Position numbers and translations under genes: made by a program. This document shows, piece after piece, positions 1 to 12,301 of a stretch of DNA of 64,000 bases (positions within the stretch are counted from its first letter, which is position 1; each line of letters begins with the position of its first letter). This stretch comes from Karstenula rhodostoma CBS 690.94 (taxonomy: Eukaryota > Ascomycota > Dothideomycetes > Pleosporales > Didymosphaeriaceae): positions 1,163,122 through 1,227,121 of the forward strand of contig MU001492.1 in the NCBI GenBank assembly GCA_010093485.1. The letters are read 5' to 3'. Under the pieces are notes generated by a model. The model worked only from the letters and a program-made list of their open reading frames with translations, was not told the DNA's origin and ran no database searches.

Positions 1-367
1 TTCTCAAGTGCGGGGTTGTAGAGATCTGTGTCCGGTCCCTACACAGCTTCAGTCAGCAAATGCTTTGATAGAGGTGCATGGCGGGACACGTACCAGTAAC
101 CGCTCGACCAGCATCTCCAGGTCGTTTTTCAGCTGCTGGTCCTCCTCGCTGAGCTCCTCTGCAGTTGGTCAGTGACAGGGTCCCGCATGACGTTGGTGTG
201 GCAGCGGTCCGGCATAGGGACGTACCAACGGCTGGCGCGCCTTTCTTGTCGTCTATGGGCTTGCCATCCTTGTCTTTCTGGACTTCCTTCTGCTCTGCCT
301 CGCCATCTGTCGCCTTTCCCTTGCCCTTGTCGGCGGCTGTGGGCTTCTTCTCGTCGTCGGCGGCCAT
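1..367 (-). CDS. rpn1: 26S proteasome regulatory subunit Rpn1 (PSMD2), 5' part only
   Basis: Rpn1 is a large scaffold subunit of the proteasome 19S base that docks ubiquitin receptors and ubiquitin-like shuttle proteins. The gene is cut by the left window edge, so only the N-terminus is present. Seen: the start codon is at 367-365, followed by a charged, Lys/Glu/Asp-rich disordered leader. Splicing 226-367, 94-158 and 1-38 (introns 159-225 and 39-93, both GT...AG) joins the leader to ELSEEDQQLKNDLEMLVERL and then to PDTDLYNPALE. This is the characteristic N-terminal Rpn1 block in which the protein body begins. Both junctions keep phase (the first rebuilds a Glu codon, the second falls between codons). 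It diverges from the Rio2 kinase gene. Identity is confident; the short exon limits are inferred. Confidence 0.85.
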
Positions 368-729
368 GTTGCTTGCTGGTGGAAGCTAGGCGGGCGGCGA
401 AGTGTATGTCGTGCACCGAGCGAATGCGGGGATGCGGACCTCGGCCGTGGAGAGGATGCTATGTGGTGGCGCGGGAGGTGACTCGGGGAGGAAGAGGTCG
501 CTCGAGGCGGCGGGACGTGGCGGGGGCGGTATGGGGAGAATGGTTGATGCGTCGTCGAGCTCTCAGTCGCATTCGCCGAACGCCAAGCACTACGCGGTGA
601 TCAAATCACGCTAAGCGACTTTAGGAATTAGAGAATCGTTCAATCGTCCGAAATTATATTTGCAACCCCGCCTAACCCTTGCGACTCTTGCGACCCTTGC
701 GAACGACGTCTGATCCGCCGCACGCCGCA
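368..729. promoter_or_regulatory. Divergent upstream region shared by rpn1 and rio2
   Basis: A 362-base gap between two start codons pointing away from each other, so both promoters and 5' leaders must lie here. No ORF here looks like a protein. No clear TATA box or palindromic operator stands out. Confidence 0.55.
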
Positions 730-2103
730 ATGAAATTGAACGTGAAGAACATACGCTATGTCATGCCCGAGGACTGGCGCGTGCTGGCTGCGGTATGCGC
801 CCTCCATGTTCCTGTCGTTGCTGCAGCGGGGGACTACCGCTGATGAAGACGCGCACAGGCAGAACAGGGCAGCCGTAACCACGAACTCGTGCCGACGCCG
901 CTGATCGTGCAGCTCTCCGGCCTGCGCTCCGGAAACGCCGTGCACAAGAGCATCTCCAACCTCGCAAAAATCGGCCTCATTGCCAAACTGCAAAACGCAA
1001 AGTACGATGGCTACCGACTCACGTACGGCGGGCTTGACTACCTCGCCCTGCACACGCACACCAAGTCCTCGACGATATACTCGGTCGGAAACCAGATCGG
1101 CGTGGGCAAGGAGTCGGACATCTTCGTCTGTGCCAACGAGACGGGCATGCAGCAGGTGCTGAAGATCCATCGTCTGGGCCGCATATCCTTCCGCACCGTA
1201 AAGGCGAACCGCGACTACCTGCGCAATCGCTCCTCGGCGTCGTGGATGTATATGTCGCGGCTGGCCGCCATGAAGGAATTTGAGTTCATGAAGGCGTTGC
1301 GACGGGAGGGGTTTCCCGTTCCGGAACCTCTTGGTCAGAATAGGCACACGGTCGTCATGAGTCTCGTCGATGCGTTCCCCTTGCGGCAGATCTCCACCAT
1401 CGACGACCCTTCCGCGCTTTACGCTGAGCTGTTGTCCCTCATCGTCCGCTTAGCTGAGGTCGGCCTGATCCACGGCGACTTCAACGAGTTCAACATCCTG
1501 ATCGAGGAGAAGCCTGAAGACGATGGGAAAGCGGCACTGATCCCTACCATTATCGATTTCCCACAAATGGTGTCCGTTTCGCATGCCAATGCTGAGTTCT
1601 ACTTTGATCGCGACGTAGACTGCATCAAGCGCTATTTCGACCGCCGGTACGGCTTTACGAGCGACGAACCTGGTCCTTTCTTCAAAGACTCCACCAAGAA
1701 CATCCGGAAGAGACTTGATGTAGAAGTAGAGGCAAGTGGTTTCAGTAAGAAGATGGCCAAGGAGCTGGCTGCATACATGAAGGAGCACGGCATCGATGGC
1801 GATGCCGGTGGTGTCGAGCGGGATGAAGAAGACGAAGACGAAGACGAGGGTCTCAGTGGCGAGCAAGAGGAGCCGCTGGGTGTCGAGTTGGAGACTGAGG
1901 CACCGCTTGAGCAGACGCCAGCGGAGGAGGTTGCGAGTGACTCAACGGCCACGCCCGCGACACTAGCCTCACAGATGACCATCCTCGACATCCGCGACAA
2001 CGATCCGCTGCCCGACCTCAGTGAGATACAGGCCATGAAGGCCAAGCAAGCACCGACTATGTCCACCAAAGCCGCCAAGACAAAAGCTGGATGGGCCCTT
2101 TGA
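730..2103 (+). CDS. rio2: RIO2 atypical serine/threonine kinase/ATPase
   Basis: Rio2 binds pre-40S ribosomes and drives late cytoplasmic maturation of the small subunit. Exons are 730-792 and 859-2103 with intron 793-858, giving about 435 residues. The start was chosen because MKLNVKNIRYVMPEDWRVLA is the family N-terminus; the intron joins it in phase 0 to AEQGSRNHE, the expected winged-helix continuation. Further on are the nucleotide-binding segment GVGKESDIF, the catalytic loop HGDFNEFNI and the metal-binding IDFPQ that replaces DFG in RIO kinases. The C-terminal third is acidic (Asp/Glu run near residues 380-395 of the kinase tail) and ends in a Lys-rich patch, as in other Rio2 proteins. 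Length fits the family. It is convergent with the next gene. Confidence 0.95.
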
Positions 2104-2285
2104 GTGTCGATCCGCATGTACCTCCCTTCTCTTCAGCGATACCCCAGCATTTCGAGTGCGCGTTTACACTCCTGAAAAGTTAACGACAGTATGCCGTCTC
2201 TCTATAGACGCAATGGAAACACTTTTACAAAACTTCAAATATGGTATTGTGTCTCCACTGTCCTCCTTTTCACTCCACCATGCAC

Positions 2286-2960
2286 TCACTGCTCATAAGC
2301 CGGCGGATCTCCTCCCTTCGTATACGGCGGCGGCACATCCCCCTCGGCATGTCCACCCTCTCCCACTGCACCCCCATTCCTCCTCCCAAGCCCGCCACCA
2401 AACCACGCCCTCACACCCCCCAACCCCACCCTAACCGCCCTCACGTCCTCCGTGAAGTTGTTCCGCCCCATCCCCACAGCAACCCCACAACCCCACATCT
2501 CTCTCCCTTCCGTGCTCGCGCCCAGATCCTCCCGCTCGCTCAGCATCGCTCCGACCCGGGCCTCAAAACCCCATCTCCCAACCCACTCCGCGCACCAGAT
2601 ATCCATGAGCTCTGCTTCCCGGCTCCTCTGATCGAAGCCCTCGGCGCGTTGCATGGCCAGGAGGGCGAGTACGTTGTGGTGGTTGTGCGCATAGGTATCG
2701 ACGCGGTAGCCCCAGGCGCGGAAGTCGGCGGCGAGGACGTGTGAAGTAGTCAAGTACGGCGCGCCGCCGACGAGATGGACGGCGTGATTCAGCATGGTGA
2801 TATTATCCAACTGCAGCGACTGCGCCGCCGAAAATGAAGCGGAATAGCGTGGTTGACTCCGCTGGAGTAAGCTGACACCGATGCGTATTCTCGCGCTGCG
2901 GGCGTCCGAAACCCTAGACGCAGACGTAAACGTAGAAGTAGACGGAGAAGTCGAATCCAT
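2286..2960 (-). CDS. Hypothetical protein with C-terminal PPxY motif
   Basis: I do not recognise this family. The frame is open from an in-frame TAG upstream; the first ATG is at 2960, giving 224 residues, although the open frame reaches about 40 bases further without an ATG and an upstream exon cannot be excluded. The N-terminus is Ser/Thr-rich; a central stretch (MLNHAVHLVGG, then TSHVLAADFRAWGYRVDTY) and a Trp-containing segment look like a folded domain; the C-terminus is Gly-rich and ends with PPPYTKGG and DPPAYEQ. PPxY motifs bind WW domains, for instance of Rsp5/Nedd4-type ubiquitin ligases, so an adaptor role is possible, but that is only inferred from a four-residue motif. Strand and composition favour a real gene. 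Confidence 0.5.
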   Translation of the reverse strand: MDSTSPSTSTFTSASRVSDARSARIRIGVSLLQRSQPRYSASFSAAQSLQLDNITMLNHAVHLVGGAPYLTTSHVLAADFRAWGYRVDTYAHNHHNVLALLAMQRAEGFDQRSREAELMDIWCAEWVGRWGFEARVGAMLSEREDLGASTEGREMWGCGVAVGMGRNNFTEDVRAVRVGLGGVRAWFGGGLGRRNGGAVGEGGHAEGDVPPPYTKGGDPPAYEQ

Positions 2961-4119
2961 AGCCCAACCCGCTCTTGTATACGACGAGGTCGCAGTCACA
3001 GTCGCAGCCTCAGCCTACCATACCATGGCACACCATCCCAACCAAGACCCTCTTTGTCCTATAAATCCAGACGTGATCGGACATCTCAGACTCCCACCTA
3101 CCTCATGACAAACACGCCCGAACACACCTCATCGACCCAAAGGAACCTAACATATTACCAGACTCGTGGCCAAACAGGCCGCTCCATCTCCTACGGCAGG
3201 CGCCCACAATGGCTACAGCTACCGGGGCGGAGCAAACGAACTGTGCAAGGTACACGTGTCTGCCTGTGTCATGAGAAGACATTCAGGCGACCTTTTTCAG
3301 CAAGATTGTACGTTACCCAGGCGCGCGACCCGATGATATTGGTCGGATGGTCTGTCGCCGCCTCGGGTGCCTGGTCGTGTGACACCGAACGGTCCGGTGG
3401 TCGCGTCACAACCGCCACGCGACAGTTCGAACGATAACCCAACCAGTATCTGCAAACGACGCCTGAGAGCGTGGGCGCGAACTGAGCGAGCTTCTGCTTG
3501 CTACGATGATACCAAGGGGAACAGCCACGCGATTGCAAACATCACATCAGTCACAAACGTCAATCCGAACCAGGTCTGGGAAAAGGAAAGCCCAGAATAT
3601 GTTTTGCATGACAATGCTTCCGAAAAATCCTCCCATAAAACTTTTTTATCCTCCAAACTCCTAGAGCCTACCCGTCATCAATGTAAACCTCTATGCCAGT
3701 ATCCACCAAGATTCTTTGCGATCGTGCACTGGGGCCAAATCGAATGATATACCGGTAAGATGGAGGAAGCCGGCAGCCAGTCTCCCAGGAATTTCGACAA
3801 GGGGACAGAAGCTCAGTGATGTAAGGTATAGAAAGATGTCCGAGGTGGACCATCAAGGTATTAGAGCGTCAGTGAGAGCGGCAAGGAAGCCGTCGCGAAT
3901 CAGGAAAGAAATGACTAGACCTGATATCCGGATTGAAATGGATTGCATCGTCGAGGGCAAATGCAGCGACGCTTCGCCATACGATAAGATGCCGATGTAT
4001 GTCTGACGTGCAAACGGCGGTCAAGCCTATGTCCAAGAAACGATCGCGAAGAATAGTCGTACATATGCACGGGTCGGTCAAGCCTTATTTGAAGGTGTAG
4101 AGGCGCTGCGATTCGGCAG
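2961..4119. other. Intergenic, no supportable gene
   Basis: About 1.1 kb between two minus-strand genes: the 5' side of the PPxY gene and the 3' end of the RRM gene. Short ORFs on both strands have no recognisable domain, no plausible splice partners and low-complexity-free but protein-unlike composition. It must hold the promoter of the PPxY gene and the 3' UTR of the RRM gene. Confidence 0.5.
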
Positions 4120-6142
4120 TCACTCGTCGCCATTGTGGCGGGTTGGTGAGGATGAAGCCTCCTGCTTGATCGGTGTGGCGGGGTTCGTCTTCACGTCGGC
4201 ACCGCGCTCGGAACCACCATCCTCCGTCTTGAACACGGGAGCATGAGCCATCTGATGCATGGCTGGGCGAGACATTCCCAGGCTCGAGGGCACGGCAGGG
4301 GTCCACGGCTGGCGGTAACGATTCGCGGGGGCGTACGAGGTCGGGTTGCTCCGTAGGGTCAGTCAAGTTTCGACATTCGGCATCGGACAGTACTCACCCA
4401 GCTGACTGCTGTTGCAGGAAGATCTCGAACTCGTTGGCAGCGCCCTGGGAGTCCGGAGACATGTTCAAGTAGCGATCGGGTCCGGCACCAAGAGCACGAG
4501 CTTGCGCAACGCCGACTTCGTATTCGGCAGCGCGGAAGACACGGCCAGCAGCTGTCTGCTGCTTCAGCATCTTCTGTTCGTGAGTATCGGAGTATCGAAT
4601 TTGAATGAGGTGCTCTTCGCCTCCGGGCTTCGCAACAGGCGTATTGTTGAAAGTCTTGATGACCTCCTCGCAGATATCACGCGTCTCGAAGCTGGATCCA
4701 ATTAGCACAGAATAGCCTTCACCATCGCAGGGCCGACTCACCGAGCGAAGCCAACACCACGACCATGGCCCGAGGGGTCCCTGAGGATCCTAGTCGAGCA
4801 GACCTTGTGCGGAGCGAAGATGGCGCTAAGTTCCTGGACGTTGTCAACTTTGTCCGAAGGACGAAAGCAGTTGCAAAGATGACTTACATGCTCGCTCATG
4901 TTCTTGGGGATGTTCGAGACATACAGGTTCGTGTTGGTCTCATCCGCGAACTTCTTCAACTTCGAATAGAACGACTCCTGCGACGAGTCAGGAACCTGGC
5001 AAAGGCCAAACAGTATTGGTGAAACTCACACGAGCGAAGGATACCTCATAGCCAAGGTAATGAAAGCCACGAATGCAGTTCTCGGCGTCCTCAAAGTTGT
5101 GGTACTTGATGAACCCGAAGCTAGACGACGATGTGAGCAAGTGGCAGGAAAATATGAAGGGCAGGAGGTCTTACCCCTTGCAGAGATTGGTCTTCAAGTC
5201 GATGATGGACTTCGAGCTCTGGATATCGCCGAAACGCTTACCCCAGGCGTGCAGCATCTCGTCAGTAGTCTCTGGCAGGAGGCCGCGGATGTAGACGTTC
5301 GTCTCGCCGGTCTTGTTCTCCAGACTACGGTCGAGCGGCTTAAGCGGGGAACTAGGTGCTGGAATGGCTCGCGGCATCGGCGGCTCCTTCTGGAGGAGCT
5401 GGGCGAGCTGAGGCGAGATGGTGGCAACCGACGCCGGCTTCGGGTTGACGAGCTGCACGCCATATTGGGCCAACTGCGAAGGTGATGGGGTCGCGCTGCT
5501 CGTATACATGCCGTTCGGCGAGCGGTCCATGATGGCAGTCGAGGTGCCGTAGCGGTATAGGCCAGCGCTGGTATATGGTGTACCGGGGATATCGTTCTCG
5601 TTGGATGAGATGGAATCTCGACGCGGGGTCATGAGAGTGGGCATATCGCCAGAGGAGACACGAGAGGCCCATCCGTTACCCATCGGGGACTCGACCATTC
5701 CTTGGTTGTATTGATATGCCGTCTGAGGTACGAAGGCACCAGCGTGGTTGTACATTCCCGGAGAGTGAGGCATGCCCGCTTGCTGCTGAGCCCCAGCCAT
5801 AACGCCGTACATGGTGTTCATGTTAGGAACCCAGAGGTGACCCTGGCCCTGTAGCTGCAGACCGGCATACTCGGACGCGTTGTTGGCGAGCACCGCACCA
5901 CCAGCCTTGGACGCCATGGAACCGCCATACGAACCGTGGACGTTCATGGCTGCCATGCCACCTGTTAGTCCTGCTATGCCATTTTCACCGCCTTGCGGAG
6001 ACATTGGATGTCCTCGGTGGAGGTAGTTGGCCGTACCGTGGCCCTGGTTGGCTTGGTTGTAGTGGCCATGACCCATCATTGACTGGCCTTTGTAACCTGC
6101 GGCGGTGGCAGTGGAATAGTTGTTGCGGGGATTGGCGGACAT
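4120..6142 (-). CDS. RBMS/MSSP-like RNA-binding protein, two RRM domains
   Basis: A single-stranded nucleic-acid-binding protein resembling animal RBMS1-3. Six exons: 5175-6142, 5030-5120, 4888-4977, 4742-4833, 4398-4691, 4120-4348; every junction keeps phase and total length is 587 residues. The first ~280 residues are Gln/Gly/Tyr/Asn-rich and disordered. RRM1 starts near residue 283 (NVYIRGLLPETTDEM, then KGFGFIKY across the first junction). RRM2 starts near residue 370 (NLYVSNIPKNMSEHEL, then GRGVGFARFE across the fourth junction). The downstream region is Ala/Gly-rich. The last intron (4349-4397) is supported because the new frame reads cleanly for 76 residues to TGA; if it is retained the protein stops right after LQQQSAG. 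The start at 6142 (MSANPRNNYS) was chosen because the in-frame extension upstream has no ATG. Likely role: mRNA control; target unknown. Confidence 0.85.
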
Positions 6143-9100
6143 GTTGGAATTGGTGCAAGTAAGACCGCTGCGGGACCGGGAGTTCGGGTTGAACAACGAG
6201 GATTTCGGGGGACAAAGAGAGCGGACGCTTGAGAACCGGGAGCACTGCGGCAGATATCGGGGTGTTCCTGGAGCAACGGGCGAGCGAAAATTCGAAGTCT
6301 GGCGAGAGGGTTGAAATGTAGAAAGAAGACGGTGCTCTGCCGAGAATTAGTAGTGCCTTTGTAGGCAACACGGGTTCCGGCGGAGGGGTTGTGTGTGGAG
6401 AGAGAGAGAGGCGGACGGGTGGGCAAAGGGAGGAGGTTGGTGTTAAATAGGCGCGAAGACGCGAAGGGTGAGTGTGAGAGTGAAGGCTGGTCAGCGGAAA
6501 AGAAAGCGCCGACTGGCCAACTGCTGCTGAGCGGCGAAGAGCCGGAATGAGTGAAGATGAGTGTGAAGAGGGCAGATGATGCTCACCGAGTCGTAAATGT
6601 CAATTTTCTGCGATGTGCGGGACTGGTAGTGACTCCAAAGCTGGAACAAGATCAGAGATGGTGCTGCAACGGAGACGCTGCCGCAGAAGCAGTGTCGACT
6701 ACTGACCTGTGGAAAGCTACAAAGAATGTGGTCACTGAAGCGTATTGGTGAGAAAGAAGTGTGGTGTGTAGAAGAAAGGAAGAAGAGCGAGCGATGGGAC
6801 GAGAAGGGTGAGGGGACGAGCGCTGCTTGCCGTCGTCGTGCGAGGAAAGAGCTGCTCAGACGTCGAGGAGGGGAGGGACAGGCCGCGGGCGAGGCAGCGA
6901 CGGTGGCGTCGCCTTCCACTCAAATCCACGACGGCGTCGTCTCGAGGAGTTGAGAAGAGGACTCACCTTCGCGGCAAGCGATACGGCGGATGGATACAGC
7001 AATGACGATACTCCAAGGAAGGAACGACCCGTATGTAGTCGCTGCTGCTGTCCCGACTACTGGCGTCTCGTGGGTTAGTTATACTGTCGAAGAGCTGTTA
7101 CTATATCGATGTCTGGGTGAGGTATGTAGCGGAGGAACCGTTGCGGTGCGTGTGCTGCTTTGGCAGCCACGCTGGGCGAGGTGCTTTAATAGTACCAGCA
7201 TCGGTACCGCCAGCTGTATACCCCAGGAACGGCAATACTGCGAGTCGCCTCAATACATCGAGGCGGTGCGATGCGTCTTAGCTTTGTGCTCTCCCGCTGC
7301 CGCGCCCGCGGCCCATGTCTTTTCTGCGGCGAGCTCTCCAATCGTGAGCGCCACTGCCTGCAATCAATCTCTAGGCGCAGCGGGACCCTCAGGGCCGAAG
7401 TCAAAGGCGAGAGCAGCGCCAACGCCCTTGCAGTAGGGCTGAGGAAGCAGAGACGTCGTCTTCGGCAGACGTCACCAAGGCCAATTGCTGTGATACAGAC
7501 GAGGCGACGCAGAGCGACTCGGCGAAGAATGCCGCTGGGAAGCGAGGATACGATCCATCACTTTTCACTTTCACTTCTCACGTCTACAATCCCAGCCTCT
7601 TGCCCCGGCAACACGCAGAGCTTTGCGCTGCCTCAAAGTTGCTGGAATACATGCTTTCCATTTGACACCAGATGGCCTGCAGCACGTCAGTAGGCTACAC
7701 AACAGGAGAAGGCCTCGCACAAAGATGCATAGACCATTTGCGCACCTGTGTTGACCTTGAAATAGCCTCACAAAAGTGTGCAGCTGCATCCTATTTGTCA
7801 CATCGCTGCAAGCCCACACGGAGATGGCGCGTCCAGCTCTACGGTCGAGTCCTTCGATCCAATATACTGGCGAGGGACATGAGAGAGAGAGGTTTGCTGG
7901 GAATCTTCGAGATAGCCCCCACACTCGACTCGAAGCTATGTCTGTTTTGCCCACATGTGGGTCGAAAAAACTTTCCGCATGCTGCAGGCTACATGCACCG
8001 ACAGGGAACGACCCGATGCCGGTCGATCCAACACAGCTCGCCTCGTTTACAACTGATAAATTGCGAGTATGCACGAACGGAGCATCCCCAGAAAGCAATT
8101 CTCGAGGATACAGAGGACACTGAGCCCAGGCTACCCATTCTTCTACAAGGAGTCGCTGACGAAACACCCCACTGAATCAGGACTCACGCCATTCTTGTCT
8201 TTCCTACTGGCCCTGAAGTAACATGAAATGACCAGGCAAGCGCTGCTCAGACCGTCGTGCAACAGAAAGCACTTAAAGTGGGAGTACCTGCTTCCCCTCG
8301 TGTCGCTGTGGCCACCATGAATTACGCAGCCGCCCCGTTGCTGCTGTTCACCGCCAAGGCCGTTTTCTGAAACATTGGAGATGCGTGCATTCGTCGATTC
8401 TCGTCGCAGCTGTTACAGTTCATTGGTTGGCCGTGGGAAACGTGCTAGGTCTGATGCGCGAGGCTCGTATATCACGCATGGGCGATGAGTTGTCAATGGA
8501 GAAGAGCGCTTCTGCTTGCGACTGATCACATAGATAGCTGTGATGGGTGCAAGTTGAGCCCGGCCTGTCATACGATGTTGTGTTTCCTGTGGCGTCAATA
8601 GTTCGCTTCTGGCTGCTGCGTCGTACAAGAGACTTCGGGAACCGGAAGGCACCGAGCGTAAAAATGGTAAGAAAGGGAGGGCTCATGTGGCAATGGGCAA
8701 GCCTTTATCCTATAAGGATAGTATAAGTGACATCGCACTCACGAAGAACAACGTACCTATTACCGCCTTGTCTTCTGTACTATCCAGCTCAGAAGCTGAC
8801 GCGCATTTTTGGGTCAGACCAGCATATTCTTTGGACCGGCTCCTTCATCCAGCAATGCATCATTGGGGGCTCCAGTCCAACCGTCGGCATCATTTCCGTT
8901 ATCTTCGCACGGAACCTGACAGCCATTTGACTCAACCTTAGACCTGGCAACCGGATACATCTCGCGACATGCGAGACCAGAAAGGGCTTTGATCGATGCC
9001 GAGTTACAGTTTGACCAAGCGCGCGTTGTGGTGCGTCGTACAGCGAAGGATCATGGTCCAGCCAACGCTATTCCATGACTTGTCCAGGAATGGCCCTTTA

Positions 9101-9645
9101 AGCACTCGATGCGGCGGACTCCGAAACATCGTGCCCCGCTTACGCATATGAAGGTGCATTCGCCGGTACTGATAGCACTAAGAGCACGGCATCAAACTTT
9201 AGGTCGAGGAGGTGGATCTTGGAGGAATGTCACCTGGGCAGTGTAGAACATGGTCGCCCGACAGGTAGGCGTATAGGCCGTGCAGAAGGCATGGGCGCAC
9301 TACTACTCAAGATGCAAGTTATACGAACGATGAGATCAGATATCTGCGGAGGCCGAATCGCCAAGCCGCCAATGACACGTCGCCGTACCTCGCCTTCTAC
9401 CAAACTGCTGCACAACAAGAGCATTGGTGTCCCAAAAATGTGATTTCATTATGCGATTTGCGACGGCTATACAGTCCGGCTAACCAACCTCTATAAAGCT
9501 CAAAATGGAGAACAGATAATGACAATCGCACCAAGTTGTCGCATTATGACGCCACGCTCCGTCTAGATCACGCAAAAGCCACACTGTAAATGCCATGCCG
9601 CAAAGAACAATAGAGAAGGGTACTCCTTTTGGCAGCGCAATTCCT
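6143..9645. other. 3.5-kb gap: leader/promoter of the RRM gene, no supportable gene
   Basis: Bases 6143-6950, read on the minus strand, are rich in CT runs (CTTTCTCT-type tracts), as expected for a long 5' leader or promoter of the RRM gene. From about 7 to 9.6 kb there are overlapping ORFs on both strands (for example 7571-8167 minus and 7672-8175 plus) with no domain, no codon pattern favouring either strand and no partner exons. The 3' UTR of the P450 reductase lies at the right end. A non-coding transcript is possible but nothing in the sequence proves it. Confidence 0.5.
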
Positions 9646-11789
9646 CTAACTCCACACATCCTCCTGGTACTGATTCGATGCCCTCATCGCCTTCACGATC
9701 TCCTCGCCCCGCGACTCGTCTACGCCCCGGTATTTGGCGATAATCTTGCCGAGCAGTGTGTTGACCTCGCGCGCCATGTTGGCAGCGTCACCGCAAACGT
9801 AGAAGTACGCCTTCTGTTCAAGGAGCTTGTTGATCTCTTCGCCGTTCTCTTCGAGCCTGTGCTGAACGTAGATCTTCTTAGGACCGTCACGGGAGAAGGC
9901 TGTGTGCATGATGAAGTTGTCGCCAAGAGCCTGCTTGTATTCCTGGGCCGAGAGTAAGCATGTGAAGAGTTTATGACGCGGGGTACAGATCTTACCTCCC
10001 ATTCCTTCTCATATACGAAGTCTTCGGCCTTCTTCCTGCAGCCGAAGAACAACACTGTTTTACCAACAGGCTGGCCAGCCTTTGCCTGTGCAGCACGCTC
10101 TTGGATGAAACCACGGAACGGCGCGACACCAGTTCCAGGACCAACCATAATTACGGGCTTGGAAGGATCTGATGGAAGCCTGAAGTTGGAATGGCGGACA
10201 TGGACAGGAACGTGAATGCCATCATATTTGTTTCGAGGACCGGTGATGCAATACTCCAAACCGTTCGGATCCGGGGTCGGGTCGCCGTGTTGTTTCTGCT
10301 TCAGGGCAAGAAGGTAGTTGGTTGTGACTCCTTTGAGCACGTGAGGCGCGCCAGGCTTCTGGCTCGACTCAACGACAGCAGTAATGGAAATCTTGTTCTT
10401 TTGGACAAGCGAGGACGAAGAGATGGAGTAATAGCGTGGTTGGATCTTCAGCAGACCTTCAATCATTAGTGAGAACGGAATCTTCGTCCAAGGCTCGCCC
10501 TTGGACGTGATCTCGAGGAGCTGTGCTAAATTGAGATTGCGATCCGTAACCTTTTCGTGGAAGTAGTCTTTCTCGCTTCCAAGTTTGGCCATTTCATTCT
10601 TGATGTCCTCGTTGGGCGCAAATTGCGCGAGCTGAGACGCGAATTGACGAGATACAGCAGCGCCGATTTCCATGTGGTAGCGAACAGCGGCCTCGTAGGT
10701 GGTCGGGGAAGGGAAGGGTACCTTGGCCGTGGAGTCGAGTCCTTTTACTGCAATGACGGTGTCACGCTTATCCTTCAGACCCAGAATATTCAAGAGGCGA
10801 TCAACCTCCTTGCCAGCGTTTGTAGGCCAAATTGCAATGTGGTCACCAGTGGTGTATGACAGGTTAGATCCTTCAATTCCGATCTCCATGTGTAGGCAGT
10901 TCCGGTCGGCAACGTTGAACAGTTCGTAGGATTCGACTATGGGAGCAATGAAGGGATTGTTGGCGTTATAGGGGCCCTTCTGGGATCCCTCCAAGTGGTT
11001 CTTGTTTGGTTCGCCCAAGTACACCGTGTCGTCCTCGGCAGAGAGGTCCGTCCTCTCCTTGATCTCAAACACCGGTTCATAGACAGCTTCACGCTCTTCC
11101 AAGTTCAAGGCCTCGCATACAGCAGCCCACATGGGTTCCTTCCACGCAAGGAAATCTTCTTCCATGGTACCGGCACCGTCGTCACCCTCGCCCGCGGCGC
11201 CAAGGCGGGTCGCACCCAACTTGGTCAGGTACTTGTCGACATCGCGGACCATGGAGTTGTAGTGCTCATACGTGTTATTTCCAAGACCGAAAGCGACGTA
11301 TTTCATCTTGCCCAGGGGCTTTTCGTCGGCGGATGCGCCCTCGCTGAAGGACACATCGTCTCCGCCAAGAAACTCGTAGAATTCGACGGCATTGTCCGTG
11401 GGCTCTCCCTCGCCATAAGTGGCAAGCACGAACACGGCGAGCTTGTCTTCGGGAAACTGGTCGAGGTTGTCGTATTCGTAGTCTTCCAGGTCTGCGACCA
11501 TGCACCTCAAGCCGAAGCGGGAATGCCCCTCCTTGGCGATACGCGAAGCATAGTCTTCGGCGGTTCCGGTCTGGCTGCCGTAGAAGACCACGCAGTTCTT
11601 GTCCGAGTCGTCCATTTTCTCCAAGATGTTTCGGGACTTGCCCGCCTTGGCTGCGCCATTGCCGGCTGCGAGCGAGTTGCCGTATGGATCTCCGTAGACG
11701 GCCCAGTAGGTGCCCTTTGTGAAATAGGCGATGGTTCCGAGCAGCAGCACGGCGAGGACGGCGATGTCGAGGGTGTCTAGCTGCGCCAT
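9646..11789 (-). CDS. cprA: NADPH-cytochrome P450 reductase
   Basis: Transfers electrons from NADPH through FAD and FMN to microsomal cytochromes P450, including those of ergosterol synthesis, at the ER membrane. Exons 9996-11789 and 9646-9942 (intron 9943-9995) give 696 residues, a normal length. The N-terminus MAQLDTLDIAVLAVLLLGT is a membrane anchor. The FMN domain has YGSQTGTAEDYA near residue 73 and LATYGEGEPTDN. The FAD domain has RYYSISSSS. The NADPH domain has GPGTGVAPFRGF, and after the intron YVCGDAANMA; the protein ends EDVWS with the conserved penultimate Trp that stacks on FAD. The intron sits in the NADPH domain and keeps phase 0. The start was placed at the anchor because the open frame continuing upstream has no ATG. 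It diverges from the Furry-like gene. Confidence 0.96.
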
Positions 11790-12257
11790 GTTGCTGGCAG
11801 GACCATCAGCACGCTCGTCGAGGGGGTTCTGGGGGAGGGACTCACGGGGACAAGCAGCGAAGCTGGCCGGAGAAGTACACGGGGCGGAATTTGTATGCGG
11901 TTTCGGGGGTCGGCGGTGGAGGTCGGTTGTCGAAGCGGCCGACCCTCTCTGAGTGGAGCCTTGGCCCTTGTCGGGGTCTGGGACTGTCGGCTGATACTCA
12001 GGCGCGTGAAAGGTCGCAGTGCTCGGAAACGGTGCGCGATGCCTCCCGCAAAATACAAGAGCGGCAGAATAGCGAGTGTCGGTTCGGACGGAGCCCGGTG
12101 CAGATGCAGTCGGAGTGATGCCGTCAACGATCAGCGACGGGTGTCCGCTGGGGCGGGAGCTGGTTGCGGCACGAATGTCGGCGCTCGTTCGCGGAATTGT
12201 GCCGTCGACGGACCCCACAGCAAGAAGACTTTGGCGATGTGTGGGGTACTACTGTGT

Positions 12258-12301
12258 ATGCCAGCAGGATGCCAGCAGGATGCCAGCAGGATGCCAGCAG
12301 G
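12258..12301. repeat. Tandem repeat, 4 x 11 bp (ATGCCAGCAGG)
   Basis: Four perfect head-to-tail copies of an 11-base unit about 470 bases upstream of the cprA start. Seen directly. Multiple identical sites in a promoter could serve as a transcription-factor array; alternatively a simple slippage minisatellite. Confidence 0.9.

Noticed and set aside
7571..8175. Overlapping 198- and 167-codon ORFs on opposite strands
   Set aside because: Mutually antisense, no domain, no start context or splice partners; chance ORFs in GC-balanced DNA.
9720..12218. Open frame extending the P450 reductase about 143 codons upstream
   Set aside because: No ATG in the extension; the known N-terminal membrane anchor begins at the ATG at 11789. 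The extension reads as 5' leader.
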